The notes: generated by a model not told the origin, from the sequence alone. Positions 10,816 through 23,405 are shown, counted from the stretch's first letter. The stretch is DNA of 64,000 nt from Gordionus sp. m RMFG-2023 (GCF_954871325.1 NC_088777.1:23103366-23167365), one strand, 5' to 3'. Translations and numbers: made by a program.

Positions 10816-12560
10816 ATAATTTGTTTTAATCACGATATATATTTATTATAAGCGTGGGGGCGTTGTGTTCTAATTAATTAATGTTGTTGAGACTTGAGTA
10901 CCCTTGGATATTTCATAGGAGATATGTGGAATTGATTGAGATTTCATCCAATCGTCAGGTTGTTATTATTTCGACAGGCTTTGAATCCGAAGAGGGATAT
11001 CTCTTAGTTGGCTTGATCACTAATTTATATGCGCAATAGAGTGCATAGGGATTATAAAGTGCAGCGCTGCTTCGGTCATAACCAGATGAAGTCATTGAAA
11101 GCGTCAAAGTAGACAGGGTTTACGGAGTGCGATCTTAGCTTGATGGGATGCTGAAGTGTACCAATGATAACTTCCGCTTTCTTGAAGGCGAGGTAAGTGT
11201 CTATCATAAGCGTAGAGCGATATAAGTCGAGCCATCCCACTAATGGTATAGGAGAAATTGTTGACTACGCTGAGGACTCGGGCGGCGAGAAGGCGCCCAA
11301 TCTCTGAATGCTGATAGAAAATTACGAAAGACTTCCATTAATCTGGGCACCACCTAGTGTTGTTGTCAGCGGTAATGGTCTTGATCTTTAAGTCTATAGG
11401 ATTAGGTATATTGATGTGTGACGTGGGGTCAAGGACTGACTTGCTAGGGAAGATAGTTAGTCTTTATCCCTCCAGCGTAGATCTAAAAGACCTTGTTGAC
11501 CATTGCCCCTAAAGATTAGGGTAAAGTATAAGTTCATTTTATACGCTCTCCTGTGGTTTTTGCATAAGCGTCTAAAATCATGCCTTGTAAACAATATCGG
11601 CTAAACGAAGCTCTCATAAGGAGTACTTTATACCGGTATTTGATACCTTGGAACCTGACACCTAAGAAATGGCGAACCCGGACTGAGAGGGGTATAGAAA
11701 AGAAGGCCAAATTGATATCGATTTTACATGCAAATTTTGCATTTTCCAGGTTAGATGACATCATAGGTATAGAGTTTAGCTGAAACGGGTAGGGGAGGAT
11801 ATTCTTAGAAACCTGAGAATTCGCTGATAAGTCTGGGAGAGCCGTTTGACTTCAGATTACATACATTGGGGAGCAGATTTGATCGTTGTCCCCAATTTCG
11901 ATTACTCCAGCATCAAGAGTTGCTAAATAATAGGTAGGTAGCTTTCGTCAGATGTATTTGCATTGTGATGATAGGGACCTTGATCAGGGTGTCGCAGAAG
12001 CGCATGTCTGCCGTCATACACTTGATAAGTTTTTTAAAATGTCTAATTTCATGAAGATCCTTGTCATTAGCTTTATATTTAGGCCCTTTGAGTAAGACGA
12101 TCCATAGGCGCCTTAGTTTGGCGACTTTATGCTCCTAATTGAGAGTGCGTGGAGTCAGGGTTCCTGGGGCCCTAGATCTGAAGGTGGTATTCCTTTGATC
12201 TTCCTCATCGTCGTTAGTAGAAGAGACCATCTGCATCAATTATAGTTGAAATAGCCAGGGAGGTCGTCCAAGAACCGTATGACCTGGTGTGAACGAGTTA
12301 AAAAAATTAAAATCTAGAAATAACTTTTATAATTTATAATTTTACTCAAAAACAAAAACAAATTTCAATTTTATAATTTGGTCTGCGTGGTAATAGCATT
12401 GGCCATAGCATCTAAGCTGGAGGGTATTGCCGTCGAGTTTGATTGAGCGGCCGCGCTTGTCGTAACGGGGTTCTTGGAAGCTAGCTCCTGCTCCTGAATC
12501 TGGAGTGAGCAGAATGTTTATTGGCGGTTTCTTTGAAGATGGTCTTACCATTAAAATTTT
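10816..12560 (-). pseudogene. Reverse-transcriptase-like fossil inside the long-arm element
   Basis: This stretch is visibly GC-richer than its surroundings, and its minus strand keeps long coding-like runs. The piece at 11534-11764 holds an RT-like palm approach: a KIDINLAF block (catalytic-Asp position of motif A), then SIPL and a GIKYRYKVL block where RTs have their next conserved motif. Charged, protein-like text lies on both sides. I cannot assign the family: it resembles retroelement pol, but no LTR, integrase or recombinase is seen. It is broken in several places and must be old. Confidence 0.5.
12342..12551 (-). CDS. Small uncharacterised ORF, 69 codons
   Basis: An open frame starting at an ATG, with G/C-rich codons unlike the chance ORFs around it. 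The product is basic at the start (PSSKKPP), then has Gly/Asp/Arg-rich text (PDSGAGASF, RYDKRGRSI). It lies upstream, on the same strand, of the RT-like fossil and may be an upstream gene of the same element. No motif is recognised. Confidence 0.25.
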   Translation of the reverse strand: MVRPSSKKPPINILLTPDSGAGASFQEPRYDKRGRSIKLDGNTLQLRCYGQCYYHADQIIKLKFVFVFE

Positions 12561-12769
12561 GGATAATCAGAATCGGAATATAAGTAAATGGTAAGCGAAA
12601 ATAATAATTACAGAAAAGAAAATACTTGTGTAGTAAATATTTCATTCCAATTATAATATCATCCAGGAATCTATCTATAAATATTATATATTATTTTAAA
12701 TTTTAAATACTTGGGTTATTCCATCTATAATATCACTTATGTAGCTATGGTTATCATTTTAAGTTTTTC

Positions 12770-12920
12770 CCATTTATCATATTATATTTTCCATTTTTTA
12801 AATTTTTTTTCGTTTTTTTCTTCTTTTTTTCATTTTTCTTTCGTTTTTTTCTTTTTTTTCATTTTTTTTTTCATCTTTTTTCCATTTTTTTTCCATTTTC
12901 TTCATTTTTTTCATTTGTAA
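12770..12920 (+). repeat. Polypyrimidine low-complexity tract
   Basis: About 150 bp of T runs broken by single C, CA or CG (TTTTTTC-like units) on the plus strand. An apparent Phe-rich reading frame across it is a product of this composition, not a gene. The tract lies in the core of the long-arm element. Confidence 0.85.
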
Positions 12921-13484
12921 ACAGTGTTAAGGATTAAAAGAATATATACTATATATACATAATTTATGTGTGAATTGTTAATTTTAAAATGTTGCATAAT
13001 TATGGTTATAAAAGACCGCTTACTGTGATAAAAATGGAATAAGTGCTAAGTCAGATGATGTGTTGAAAACAAATGAAACCATGAAATATTGAATTCAAAA
13101 CTAGTATTCTATATTCCTTAAAAGTCATATGAATGTGCAGGCAATCTGTATCAAATAAAACTATCAATAAATAGGTAACAGTTACATTTATTAATATATC
13201 GTAAATAACACAACTTTATTTATCCATTAAAATCAAATTTTCCTATAAGAAATAGGTTACAAGAACAAACGATAACTGTATATAAATATTGCCGATATTA
13301 AAATAACTATACTACATGCAAATAGACTTTGTATGAACCTTGGTAAAAATAAATTGACCATATATCTAGGCATATTATCCTATACAGAGGAGTATTCGAT
13401 TTAAAATTAAAATTTGGACATGTGCCTTAGGTGTTATCATAAGGCATTATATTAACCTTGTTTCTGGCTGCATTGCAATGTTGT

Positions 13485-14817
13485 TGCGTTTTCTGATTAA
13501 TATATTACTATTCGTACATAATATTATTCACCATTCCTTCACTATTATATTACATAAAAAATCTTCAACAGATTTAAATATAACGACAAGTACAAAAGCC
13601 ATAAAGGCCCATATACTTGGCTAAATTAAATAATACATAATTTTTCTAGATAGCTACTTGTAATTCAAGTTTACTTACATTCTTCTAATATTTTTTAAAA
13701 TAGTTAAGATCTATCAATAAAAAAGGAATATACTTTTATAAATATAATAGGCTTTCGAGCTTTATCATTGGCCTTTTAAATCGATAAAATTTAATATCCA
13801 TAATTTGTCGGGTCGAAATTTGACCTTGAAATATTTATTGTTGATAACTCACTTTCCTTTAATTTTTTGACATTCCGTTTGAAGGATTTAGAGGATCAAT
13901 TAAGACATTAAATATTGGCTTTAACTAAAAAATGATTGCTCGAATTTTAAATTTTGGCAAAATGCGAAAACCTTTCAATTTTGCCCATAACTCACGAACG
14001 GTTTATTCCGTTGGTATGCGGTTTAAAGATTCTGGAGGATCAATTAACGCTCTACACTTTGGCATAAATTTCTGTAATTGATCCTCACTTTTAAAAAAAA
14101 TTCCGCCAACTTCACGTTTTTAAAACAATTATAACTCGGTTACGGTTGGTGATACGGATACGCGGTTTGCAGATTATTAATGTACATATTGAATACTACA
14201 TAATTGCCAAGTTTCAGATTATGATTTTATTTATTTTCGGTTTTGGCAAAGTGCCAACACTTTTTTATTTTGCCTATAACTCACGAACGGCTCATTCCGT
14301 TGCTCTCCGTATAGAAGATCAATTAACGGGCTACACAATGGTATAGGTTTCGGGAATTGATCCTGAAGTCGATCCGCCAGCTTAAATAATTCCGTCAACT
14401 TCACATTTTTATAACAGTTATAACTAGGTTACGGTTAGTGATACGGATACGCGGTTTGCAGATTATTAATGTACATATTGAATACTACATAATTGCGAAG
14501 TTTCAGATTATGATTTTATTTATTTTCAGTTTTGACAAAGTGCAAACACTTTTTTATTTTGCCCATAACTCATGAACGGTTCATTCCGCTGCTTTCCGGA
14601 TAGAAGATCAATTAACAAGCTACACAACGGTATAGGTTTCGGTAATTTATCCTCAAATCGTTCCGCCAGCTTCAAAATTTCACACTTTCCTTATTTTGCT
14701 TATAACTCATAAACCATTGATTCCGCTGATGCATGGTTTGAAGATCAATTAAGACTCTAAATATAGCATAGGTTTTGTTAATTGATCCTCACATTGTTCC
14801 GCCAACTTCACGGACCT
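13485..14817 (-). repeat. Right inverted arm of the 9509-14817 element
   Basis: Inverse complement of the left arm. The internal modules are clearest here: the TATAGGTTTCGG patch recurs at about 14342 and 14630, a spacing of 288 bp, with a third partial copy near the tip. Each is preceded by a CGGTTACGGTTNGTGATACGG-type patch. The arm ends at CGGACCT (14817). Confidence 0.85.
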
Positions 14818-14984
14818 TAATTTTCATTTATGGACTTTATTTTGGCTAACTTTTTTATCTTATTTACATAGCTATGTTTTTTAAACCATAAATAAATTTT
14901 ATGATTAGTTTTTATAAATTTTATACGATGATAATTCTATCCAATCCCCCTCCCCCTTAGAGAATTCCTGGCTACGCGCCTGCA
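14818..14984 (-). mobile_element. Candidate transposon tip (GCAGGCGCGTAGCCAGG type)
   Basis: Reading from 14984 leftward on the minus strand gives TGCAGGCGCGTAGCCAGGAA, then a G-rich run (CTAAGGGGGAGGGGG). This tip style is common at ends of hAT-like elements in invertebrates. No partner tip was found in the window. It could be the far end of the relic readable at 8880-9300, with the long-arm element inserted between them, but this is inference. Confidence 0.35.
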
Positions 14985-15600
14985 AAGGTATGATACTTTC
15001 GTTGATTATTTCGAGAGTATATCATAGAACTTATTAATATTCTACCAAGTGATGCATTATTGTTAAGGAAATTACTTCGATCAATAAAGGTTATCCCATT
15101 GATAGCATTAAGGAGCGAATAGAATATTTACCTTACCACCCTATTCGCTCCAGCTCAATCCAATGATTAATAAAAAACAAATAACGGACCATCAATTCCC
15201 GACTAAATAAAAGAAATAGTTCAAAATGTAACATCGATTTATGACTTTTTAAATTATTATAGGATGCATCACTATTTGGATATTGGTGATCGAGGACAAC
15301 CAATAAATTAAAGCAAATTTATAAAAATATATTTTAAGGGTCGTAATATGTAGAAATAGGAATAGAGAAAGTCAAAATCAAAATATCAAATTTTTTAAAT
15401 GTATTTTTTATATCTTTTTTGTTATATATTCGTCATTTATTTTGTAAGTAATATGCAAAAATAAAAACGGTCTTATTTTTTAATCTTTTGTCATAAATTA
15501 TTGTAAAGAAAATTAAGGGCACTAAGTCTACATTTTGTAAGTGAAAATCATATGAAATTAAAAATATGAATTTAGAATCTGAAAATGATCAATTAAAAAA
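14985..15600. other. AT-rich stretch, nothing recognised
   Basis: Contains an imperfect inverted pair (GGAGCGAATAG near 15112 and CTATTCGCTCC near 15141) that could form a short hairpin. No coding signal is readable. Confidence 0.35.
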
Positions 15601-16790
15601 ATTAATCAAATAAATATTACTTATTTTTTAGACATCAAAAATGCAGAGAACAATGTTATGTTGAATCCTCTAAGGTTAGTGGAATATTGAGTTTACTAAC
15701 ACGTCATCATAATGAAGTATCTAGAGCAATCTATGTACATTTTGCAAGTCACATATCTTGTAATACAAGATTCATTTAATACTATTGCAAAAATTAGCGA
15801 TTTTATAGTTAATGAAGGATTTATTATGTTTTGTTCAATAATCTCCCAAAACAGTTTTTAAGGCCGTCATACCCCACTACGATGGTGTATGCGAATAATA
15901 TCGCTAAAATCAATAAAAAGGAATTATGAAATAATCATAAAACTTTTATTAGAATGCAAATACATTTAACAATGAGGTTGCTTGTGCTTAAGAACAAAAA
16001 GTTGATTACATCAAATAAAGCTTTTATTTTTAAAAATGATAACAATATTTGAGCATAGAAGTTTTAAATTAAATCCAAAGTTCTTCATTAAATTTTCAAA
16101 ATGTAAAATATAAATCCTGATCAGAATATTAGATGCAATATGGCAAGTGATATTATCGATAAGTTTTGGAGAGGTTATAAAAACTAAGGAATTAAATTTA
16201 GAGGGCCCTGTTTTATAGCGATAGAAAGAACGCCTTTAAGATTCGAATTTATCTTACCATCATTTAGGGTCAGTTATTGAATATTACTAACAAATTTATT
16301 ATAAAGTTTTAGATCATAAAATTGAAGGTATGAAAAATCGTTTCAACAAACCAAAATTGATCATTTAATTGCAATTCACGATTCATTAACTTGAGAAATA
16401 AGCAGTTTTTTATTGAACCGATTTTGAAATGGATCGTTTAATTCTTGATATGGATATGTATTTGAACTACTCAAAGTTGGAAAAATATACAATAAACTTA
16501 TTAGAGGACGTCATAACCATGTTAACAGAACAAAGTAAAAAATAAATTATTTTGCATATAATATCTAAAATTTATTAAAATGCTATAATACCCGTAAGAG
16601 ATTGTTCTGCAGGACGACAATTTTTAAGACTAACACGTCTTAAATCTTATTTACGTACTACAATGCAAATCATATCGCAATTCTAAATGTTAATGAATAT
16701 AACAAAGAGAAACACACAAATATATTATTTAGTCAATATAAAACTTTATGGGAAATACAAAATGAGTAATTATATTAGGGTTTTCTTCAA
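15600..16790 (+). pseudogene. hAT transposase remnant (ZMYM1-like), heavily decayed
   Basis: At 16602-16670 the plus strand reads CSAGRQFLRLTRLKSYLRTT, the dimerisation block of ZMYM1-like hAT transposases and the same block as in the copy at 6940-6995. Upstream, scattered phrases in shifting frames at 15640-16540 look like the rest of the same protein but with many stops. This is an old relic of a relative of the 1-8496 element. Confidence 0.55.
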
Positions 16791-19460
16791 GTTTTAAATA
16801 TACCTTTAAAAAAAATTTCCCCTATGATTCGAAATTACCAAGCCAAAACCTAGATAACCTCTTACCAGACAAACAATTAAGTGTCATAGGCCACCGAAAT
16901 TAATGTAACATCGTTCAATCACATACATGTATAAAATGTTGATTGATTCTAGGAGGACATGTAATAGTATATATAGCCAGGGCAGACATGCAGTGATTAA
17001 TTCTATTATTAGCAACATTCTTACGAGGGTCTGAATAACAAACATCCTGGAGCCTGCAAATTTATCATCAGAGGCCGGATGTACCTTAGTTTTAGTTAAA
17101 TTCTTAATTTGAAACTTCACATGTGTCTCTTCTTTTTCTAAAATGTAAATTAAAATTCATTTATATAGCCAAGAAAATAAAATATTTCATACTAAGAATT
17201 TTTAAAAATAGTTATTTCTTCCCTTGGATACTTACTAAATGGACTATATATTTTCTAAAAAATGAGGCTAAATCTGATACTGACAAATTCTAAAGGATGA
17301 GACTATTGCGAAAATATGAGTTTGAATCAGATCATAAAAAAATATTTGGATTGGACAAAAAATATTTGATCTGTATTCCAATTAATAGAATTTTGGGATT
17401 ATTTTATTGAATATTTCGAGTTGTGAGAAAAAAAATCATAAATATTTAGTTATATGCAATCTAAATAAATTATATAAAGCTAATATAATAATAAATATAT
17501 AAACTAAAAATTTCAATGTTTAATACAAAAAAATAATAGAATTTTAATATTTTAGGCATGAAAATTTATTTTTTCACAATAAAATTAAAATAAACCACAA
17601 AATCATAATTAGTTAAATTGTAAATAATAATTTTAATAATACACCATGTATGTTTGTTAAAATATAAAGACCCTCCTCGGATGAATATTGCTACTTACAT
17701 GTAAAGGGTATAAATTATTTCAAAATAAAAGTATAATTTGAAAATCATTCTTGCTGTCGATAATGTGATGGGTAGCCTAAAAAACGTGTTATATAAATTT
17801 TTAAATTCAAATTAATTAACTTGTATTATTCCTGCTCATATATGATCGTTGCATGTTCGGGCTATTTTTATTACCAGTATCAGCTGTTATAACAAAAAAT
17901 AAATCCTAAAAATAATATTTAAAAGAAACCTCTCCTCCAGGGCAGTTCATCGTCATTGCTTTGTTGAGTTGAAAAGCTAATAAAAATTTGATATGTATAA
18001 AATTAATAAATAAGATTGAAGAGCATATTTAACCTGGTTCGAATGTTCCTGCTGTTCATACTAAACAAAATTGTAAAAAAAAGGATTCTTATACATTTAA
18101 TGATATAATAAATATAAGTATGTATCATATAATAAAATTATATATTAAAAAAAATAAAAGTGCTATCAAGGTATACATTAGAAAAATATGTTTAATAATG
18201 GTACTTCTGTTCAGGAATAAATTTATTCTGATTTTGGTAAACACCTCTACCTATATAAATAAAAATATATTATGTGAGTTTCGACATTTAGTAAATATAT
18301 AATTACTCCATCTTATTTGAATTGACGTCATTGAAATTGAAGATTCACAGGTCAATCGCATAAATGAATGGCAACATAAAAATGAAATAATTTTGTTAAT
18401 AAATATTAGAAACAAATAGTATAAGGTTAATGATAAAAATAGTTATGTACCAGATCTAAATAAAATATCCTCATTTTAAAGTATGGCCAGTTGACCCAAC
18501 CAACTCTGAAGATAAAAGAAATTTTTATATAAAAATATATTGTTAAGTTTTAAGGAATGTGAACCCAGATACCACACAATATGAATGTTTTTTTTGATAA
18601 TATGAGATAGCTATTTATCTAAAGTTAGAACCTTTTATAGTAAAAAAGTATTGTGTTCCTGAGGATAGTTAAGATTCAAATATTAGTGGCTCATCAGATG
18701 AGGGAGTTTATGCTTCAAGATCAGCAGATATTGATTCTATAGGTACATTATAAAACACGGATTTTTGAAAATTTCCTTAAAGATATTTATCAAAGATTGT
18801 GAACGGTTTGATAAAAAGGAATGATGGAAAAATAAAACTTCATGCCCAGCAGCAAATAAAGTTTATAATAAAATTATCGAAGTTGTAGATATAATTAACT
18901 CATTGATTGCTTTATAGCGTATAAACATTAGATGTATCAATGTATAGTATTTCATATATTTGATAGATGCTTATAAATTCTTGGTTATTGTAGAGCCGAG
19001 ATTGTGTATCTTTAAAATTTCTGATAAAAGAAAAAATAGATAGCAGAGGTACTCTGCGAATACAATAAAATGAACCCTTGAATAAAAAAGTGTCTATTGA
19101 TGCCAAATGTTGAGAAAAATGTTGTAAAGGGCCGATTCCGTAGAATTTAATAAGACATGGAATTTAATAGCAGATTGGACGTGTAAATTGGTTACTAAAG
19201 TGATTTGTACCAAATGTTATGTTTTACATATAAAAACGATTATTTTAAATCATTTCATGTAAATTAATATAAATTTGTATTATATCATTCGTTAAAATAA
19301 AATTTTTATATAACTTTCTTTTGTAGTAACTTTTAAAATAAAAATAATTACATTAATAAGTAATTTTTTAATTAAAAAATCCTGATAAAAATTAGGGACA
19401 GGTCAAAAAACGCGGCCTGAATTTTTTTACAAATTAACATTCGATTATTATTCGTTTAAA
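16791..19460. other. AT-rich stretch downstream of eIF3a, no gene recognised
   Basis: Several open frames of 60-80 codons occur here (for example 16884-17120 minus and 18912-19106 minus), but their text is low in complexity and shows no domain. A plus-strand phrase near 18655-18750 (PEDS stop DSNISGSSDEGVYASRS) is Ser/Asp/Glu-rich, like the N-termini of piggyBac transposases. I cannot confirm it. Confidence 0.35.
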
Positions 19461-19462
19461 TT

Positions 19463-19468
19463 TTTATT
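19463..19468 (-). promoter_or_regulatory. Candidate polyadenylation signal AATAAA of eIF3a
   Basis: AATAAA on the minus strand, about 145 nt after the stop codon of the last recognised eIF3a exon. In such AT-rich DNA the hexamer is common by chance, so its position is the only support. Confidence 0.35.
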
Positions 19469-19610
19469 TGCATGGACGAATCCAGCAAATAATCCTATTT
19501 TATATTTGGGAATATTTTTAAAATAGATAAAATATTCAATTTGATTCCTAAAGTCAGCGCACTAAATGCTACAATTATGATATTTTATCATTATAACGAG
19601 AAAAAACATT

Positions 19611-19828
19611 TTAAAAGAAAATTAAATAAATAATATCAAAGAGCATATGATGTAACTTTTGATTGCTAGGTTGATCGAAATTTTGTTGTTGACGCATAGG
19701 TGGTTGGTAAAGAGAATTCGGTGGTGCTCTATTGCTCCTCTCTTCGTCAAACCTACTCCTTTTATCTTCGTCATACCTACTTCTTTTATCCTCCTCGTAC
19801 CTGGTTCTTCTCTCTTCTTCTTCTCTCT
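19611..19828 (-). CDS. EIF3A: eIF3a exon 7 of those seen (last exon, C-terminus)
   Basis: Minus-strand exon after the acceptor TTTTAACAG (ending at 19829). The first two bases complete the codon left open by the exon at 27207-27324 (G plus AG, Glu). It encodes about 71 residues: a Glu/Arg tract, then an 8-residue repeat in three copies (RTRYEEDK, RSRYDEDK, RSRFDEER), then a Pro/Gln/Asn-rich tail and a TAA stop at 19611-19613. Animal eIF3a ends in long arrays of short Asp/Arg repeats, so this is a short version of that region. Such tails bind RNA or partner factors. Unlike most exons here it was not visible as a long ORF because it lacks a start codon. Confidence 0.8.
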
Positions 19829-20631
19829 CTGTTAAAATATTTTGACAACTAATTTACAATGCAATTAAAAAAGAAGATATAAACTGTTGGCCTATAAAGT
19901 AGACCTATGATCAGCTGATTGGAATCGGCAATTTTTCCCTGTCAAAACCGTCAATTAAATTGTATGGCGTCGCTAATTTATTGTGGCGCGTGTATTTTCA
20001 AATATTATCATTATTATTTGTTTTATAATTGTTAAATATAAAATCAAACTTTTAAAGGTCAGTTAAATTATTTAACCTTAAAAACAAGATTTTATTTTCT
20101 TACTTTGTTAATTTTTCTTTTTTTACTTAGTTAACCTTAAAATAAATTCTTTTTCTTTAACCTTAAAAATAAATTCTTCTTTTCTTAAATTTTGTATATG
20201 TAAATATCATATTATAAAAAAATATATATATAAGACAGATTTTTGTTAATAAATGAGATAATAAAAGTAATTAAATTTATTTATTGTCGCCTTCCGTGTA
20301 GTTATCAAAATATGGCAAGTCTGTGTAATTTGGTTACCTACTCATGTCTATATATTAGTTCATATTTTGCGAAAATAAAAATCGTGAATATGTGCATTTT
20401 TAATTACCAGCGAAGACATAGACTTAACCCTGCATTCATAGTTAGCGCAAATTCATGGCGAAGTATACAAAATATGCTGTATTTATATAATCTTTTTGTA
20501 AAATTTCCGCAAATTCGTGGTTAACTAAATAAAAAGTAAGAGTGTTAAAAAATTGCAGGAATGAATTATATTGCTCACATGCCTGCAAGGCCCCAAAAAA
20601 TAAATATCAAAATATGTAGTTAATCAGGGAT

Positions 20632-20790
20632 GTGAACCCGAACCAGGGTTCAAGAATTTTCAACCCTATTGAGTGAAAATTTTGATAATAGAAACTTAAT
20701 CGAAACCAATTTTCTAAGAGAGGTTCGAACCCGACATGTGTCAATTTTACCCCGGGTTCAATGAGTTGCCTGTGGTCTCAATCCATGGTG
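20632..20790. mobile_element. Fragment with a hAT-like tip and GAACCCG motifs
   Basis: Starts CAGGGATGTGAACCCGAACC and carries further AACCCG patches, including CCCCGGGTTCAATG. The CAGGG start and the G/C-rich repeat style match hAT-type MITEs. No second tip or target duplication was found. Confidence 0.35.
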
Positions 20791-21589
20791 TTATTAAGGG
20801 TAACGAGTTCTATTCTTGCAAAAAAAATATATAAATAGTTTTGAAATGTAACGACATAAGTAACGTAATTAAATATTTATATGTATCTTTATTATCTTTT
20901 ATATCTATCACTCCTGTAAAACATTTGTTGTATAGGAAAGTTTATTTTTCGAGAAAAACTAGCTTAAAGTCAAATAAAAACTTATTACCCCTCAAGTGGT
21001 ATTGATACATCCCGCGCCCTAAAGATAGTCAAATTGTTACTAAAAAATGTGTGACTTTGTTTTCCAATAATCTCCTATTGTGCCGTGACATAAACTTTTC
21101 ACCAACCGGATAATCAATTATATGAAAAATCTATTCATAAAAGAATCTAATATTCAATTTGTTTCGAATAATTTACAATAGAAACTTATTGACTACAAAT
21201 TAAATTATATATTTTATACTTTACTTTTTAGGATAATTGAAACCAAACAATTCTTGCATTAATGATGTCAATTTACAAATATTCTTATGGATTTCAAATA
21301 AGATGATATTAATATATTTTATAATTTCATTACTCCCTTTACTTTACCTTCTTCCAAATTATTATAAAAATTGCATATTTTTTAATAACCTTTTATCTCT
21401 AATACTATATTTTTTTCCTTCATTTTTTTTCTTACTTTAATTTACCCTCTATTTTTTCTTTTTAAATTTATCCTCCATCTTTTATTTTTATTTTTTAATT
21501 TACGAAAATTTTTTTATTTCTTTTAAAGTCTAAATTTTTAAAAAAATATTTTCTAATTTAGAATATTATTTATTTATTTTTAACATAAA

Positions 21590-22730
21590 AAACCTACTTT
21601 TTCCAAAACACGTTTTTTTCATTATTATTAATATACTATGTTTTATTTGTAATTTTTGGTAACTCATTGAATCACTGGGAAATTTTTAATATTATTTATT
21701 TTTTTTATAAAAAATAATAAATATAAGATCTTCTAGATTTTGGTAGAAATTTTTTAATGGAAGGGGTAAATTAAATATTGATAAATCTTAACAATTTGAA
21801 TGAAAATGGATATGATCATTACTCTGTCAATCATAGCAAAAACTTTATAGACCCTATGATATATCAACCCACACTCAACGTATTAAGTGTTCATGGAGGG
21901 ATCTTAAGGCAAGCATCCCCAAAAATGGAAGAAAATCTTCCTCTCATTTATATGTATGTGAATATTCATATTTTCGTAATATTAAAAATATGTCTAATAT
22001 AAATAAATTAAATTTTTAAATGATATAAATTTATATAGAACTATTTTTGTTTTTCCTTAAAAATATATTATATTATCATTGTATATATTATGTTTATTCA
22101 AATAAGTTGATTAATTATCTAGTATTAGTTTAATAGTAAATTGCAAGAATTATGAAAATTTTCACAAATAAAATACTCCGTTTTTTTAAATTTTTAAATA
22201 TACTCCGTTTTTTTAAATTCTTAAATATACTCCGTTTTTTAATTTCATAAATATACTCCGTTTGTTAAAAATTTAAAATATACTCCTTTTTTTAAAAATT
22301 TTTACTCCGTTTTTATTGTAAAAATACACCAAAATTCAATTTGAATAATGCTTCGTTTTTTTAAACTTTCAAATTTACTCTGTTTTTTTTAAATTTTAAA
22401 TATACTCCGTTTTTATTGTAAAATTACACCAAAAAAATATCCAAACGATCTTATATTTATTATTAAAAAAATAAATAAAATAAATATATTAAAAAAAAAA
22501 AAAATAATAATATTAAAAATTTCCCCGTGATTCAGCGAGTTAGCTAATTTTTTTACTAAAATTAAGTATCTTCTCTTGTCCACCATTTTTTTAATTCTCT
22601 CTTTGTTATTATTTATTTATTTACTACCTCCAAATAATAATACCCAATTTAATTTTTACAAATAAAATTTAGTAAATAAAAAATAATTTTTTGGAAAGAA
22701 GAACCTTTTTTTATTCTTACATTTTTTCTT
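21590..22730. mobile_element. Inverted-repeat element, family unknown
   Basis: The patch at 21645-21715 (GTAACTCATTGAATCACTGGG and following AT-rich bases) returns in inverse at about 22490-22555 (GTGATTCAGCGAGTTAGC). Weaker inverse matches continue outward to about 21590 and 22730. Between the arms lie a short ORF of no known kind (21778-22002) and the tandem array at 22175-22430. Boundaries and family are uncertain. Confidence 0.45.
22175..22430. repeat. Tandem repeats around TACTCCGTTTTT
   Basis: About eight to nine imperfect copies of a 22-30 bp unit, TACTCCGTTTTTTTAAATTT, with two longer copies followed by ATTGTAAAANTACACCAAAA. It lies in the middle of an inverted-repeat element. Confidence 0.85.
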
Positions 22731-22802
22731 CCTTTGCTATAATAATTACTAACATATACAAATAGCTCGAATGTAGTCCCACCCTTTTTTTACTTCATAT
22801 CT

Positions 22803-23405
22803 GGGTAATTCCATACCAAATCGATAACTTTTCGGCCCGACCTTTTTAATTTCGATAAAATTTTGTATGCTGAGAGAATATCATTTGAAAGCATCGAATC
22901 CAAAATTTTAGCTTCCTAGTACCCATAGTTCCAGAGATATCAATAGTCAAAAGTGCCAAAAATGACCTTTTAGCGAAAAATACGATTTTTTGAAACTGAG
23001 ATAAGTTAAAAAATAATGATTTTAAAAATATAAGTTATATGTCATTTTGTAACTCTATTAAAGGCATTTTATTAAATATTAAGGATTTTTTTGAAATAAC
23101 ATTGTTACGGTTTTTATTAACGTTATAAATTTTAAACATAAAAATTCCAGGTGTTTCGCTTTCCAAATTTTTTTGAATTTAATATTTTTTTTATTCTCTA
23201 ACCTTATATCAATTCATAAAAAAAATTTAAACTTGGGACAGCTATGGGTTTTTTAGTTATTACGATTTAAAAAATCAAAAAATAAATATTTTTTTCAAAA
23301 ATAGATGGCGCTCCTTTTTAAAATAACGTGTTTTGTTATAATTATTATTTTTTAAAACTTTTTTTCACTTTTAAACATAAATAATAAGATTTTCCAGCAT
23401 TAATA
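22803..23405 (+). repeat. Left TIR arm of transposon copy 1
   Basis: Matches 25535-26125 in inverse. It carries the blocks shared by the whole family: the GGNNATTCCA tip, ATGTCATTTTGTA about 240 bp in, and AGATGGCGC about 500 bp in (23303). Confidence 0.85.

Larger units (their letters stand above)
9509..14817 (-). mobile_element. Long-arm inverted-repeat element with a broken RT-like core
   Basis: The tips read AGGTCCGTGAAGTTGGC at 9509 and its inverse complement ending at 14817. The two arms (9509-10815 and 13485-14817) are about 1.3 kb each, inverted and clearly alike over their whole length, ending inside at GAAAACGCAACAAC. The centre (10816-13484) has a GC-richer minus-strand stretch with a reverse-transcriptase-like fragment and a polypyrimidine tract. 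No unambiguous target duplication is seen. Inverted ends around an RT core recall DIRS-type elements, but I see no tyrosine recombinase, and a plain DNA transposon that swallowed a retroelement piece is equally possible. The copy looks old and is broken in many places. Confidence 0.7.

Noticed and set aside
12711-12920. 69-codon Phe-rich ORF
   Set aside because: It is simply the translation of a T-rich polypyrimidine tract.
16884-17120. 78-codon minus-strand ORF with a Lys/Asp-rich start
   Set aside because: Hydrophobic, no motif, no neighbouring exon or splice signals to support it.
20243-20524. 93-codon plus-strand ORF inside the last eIF3a intron
   Set aside because: No motif recognised and overlapping short repeats (GCAAATTCATGGCGAAG-like phrases); probably chance, though its length is slightly above average.
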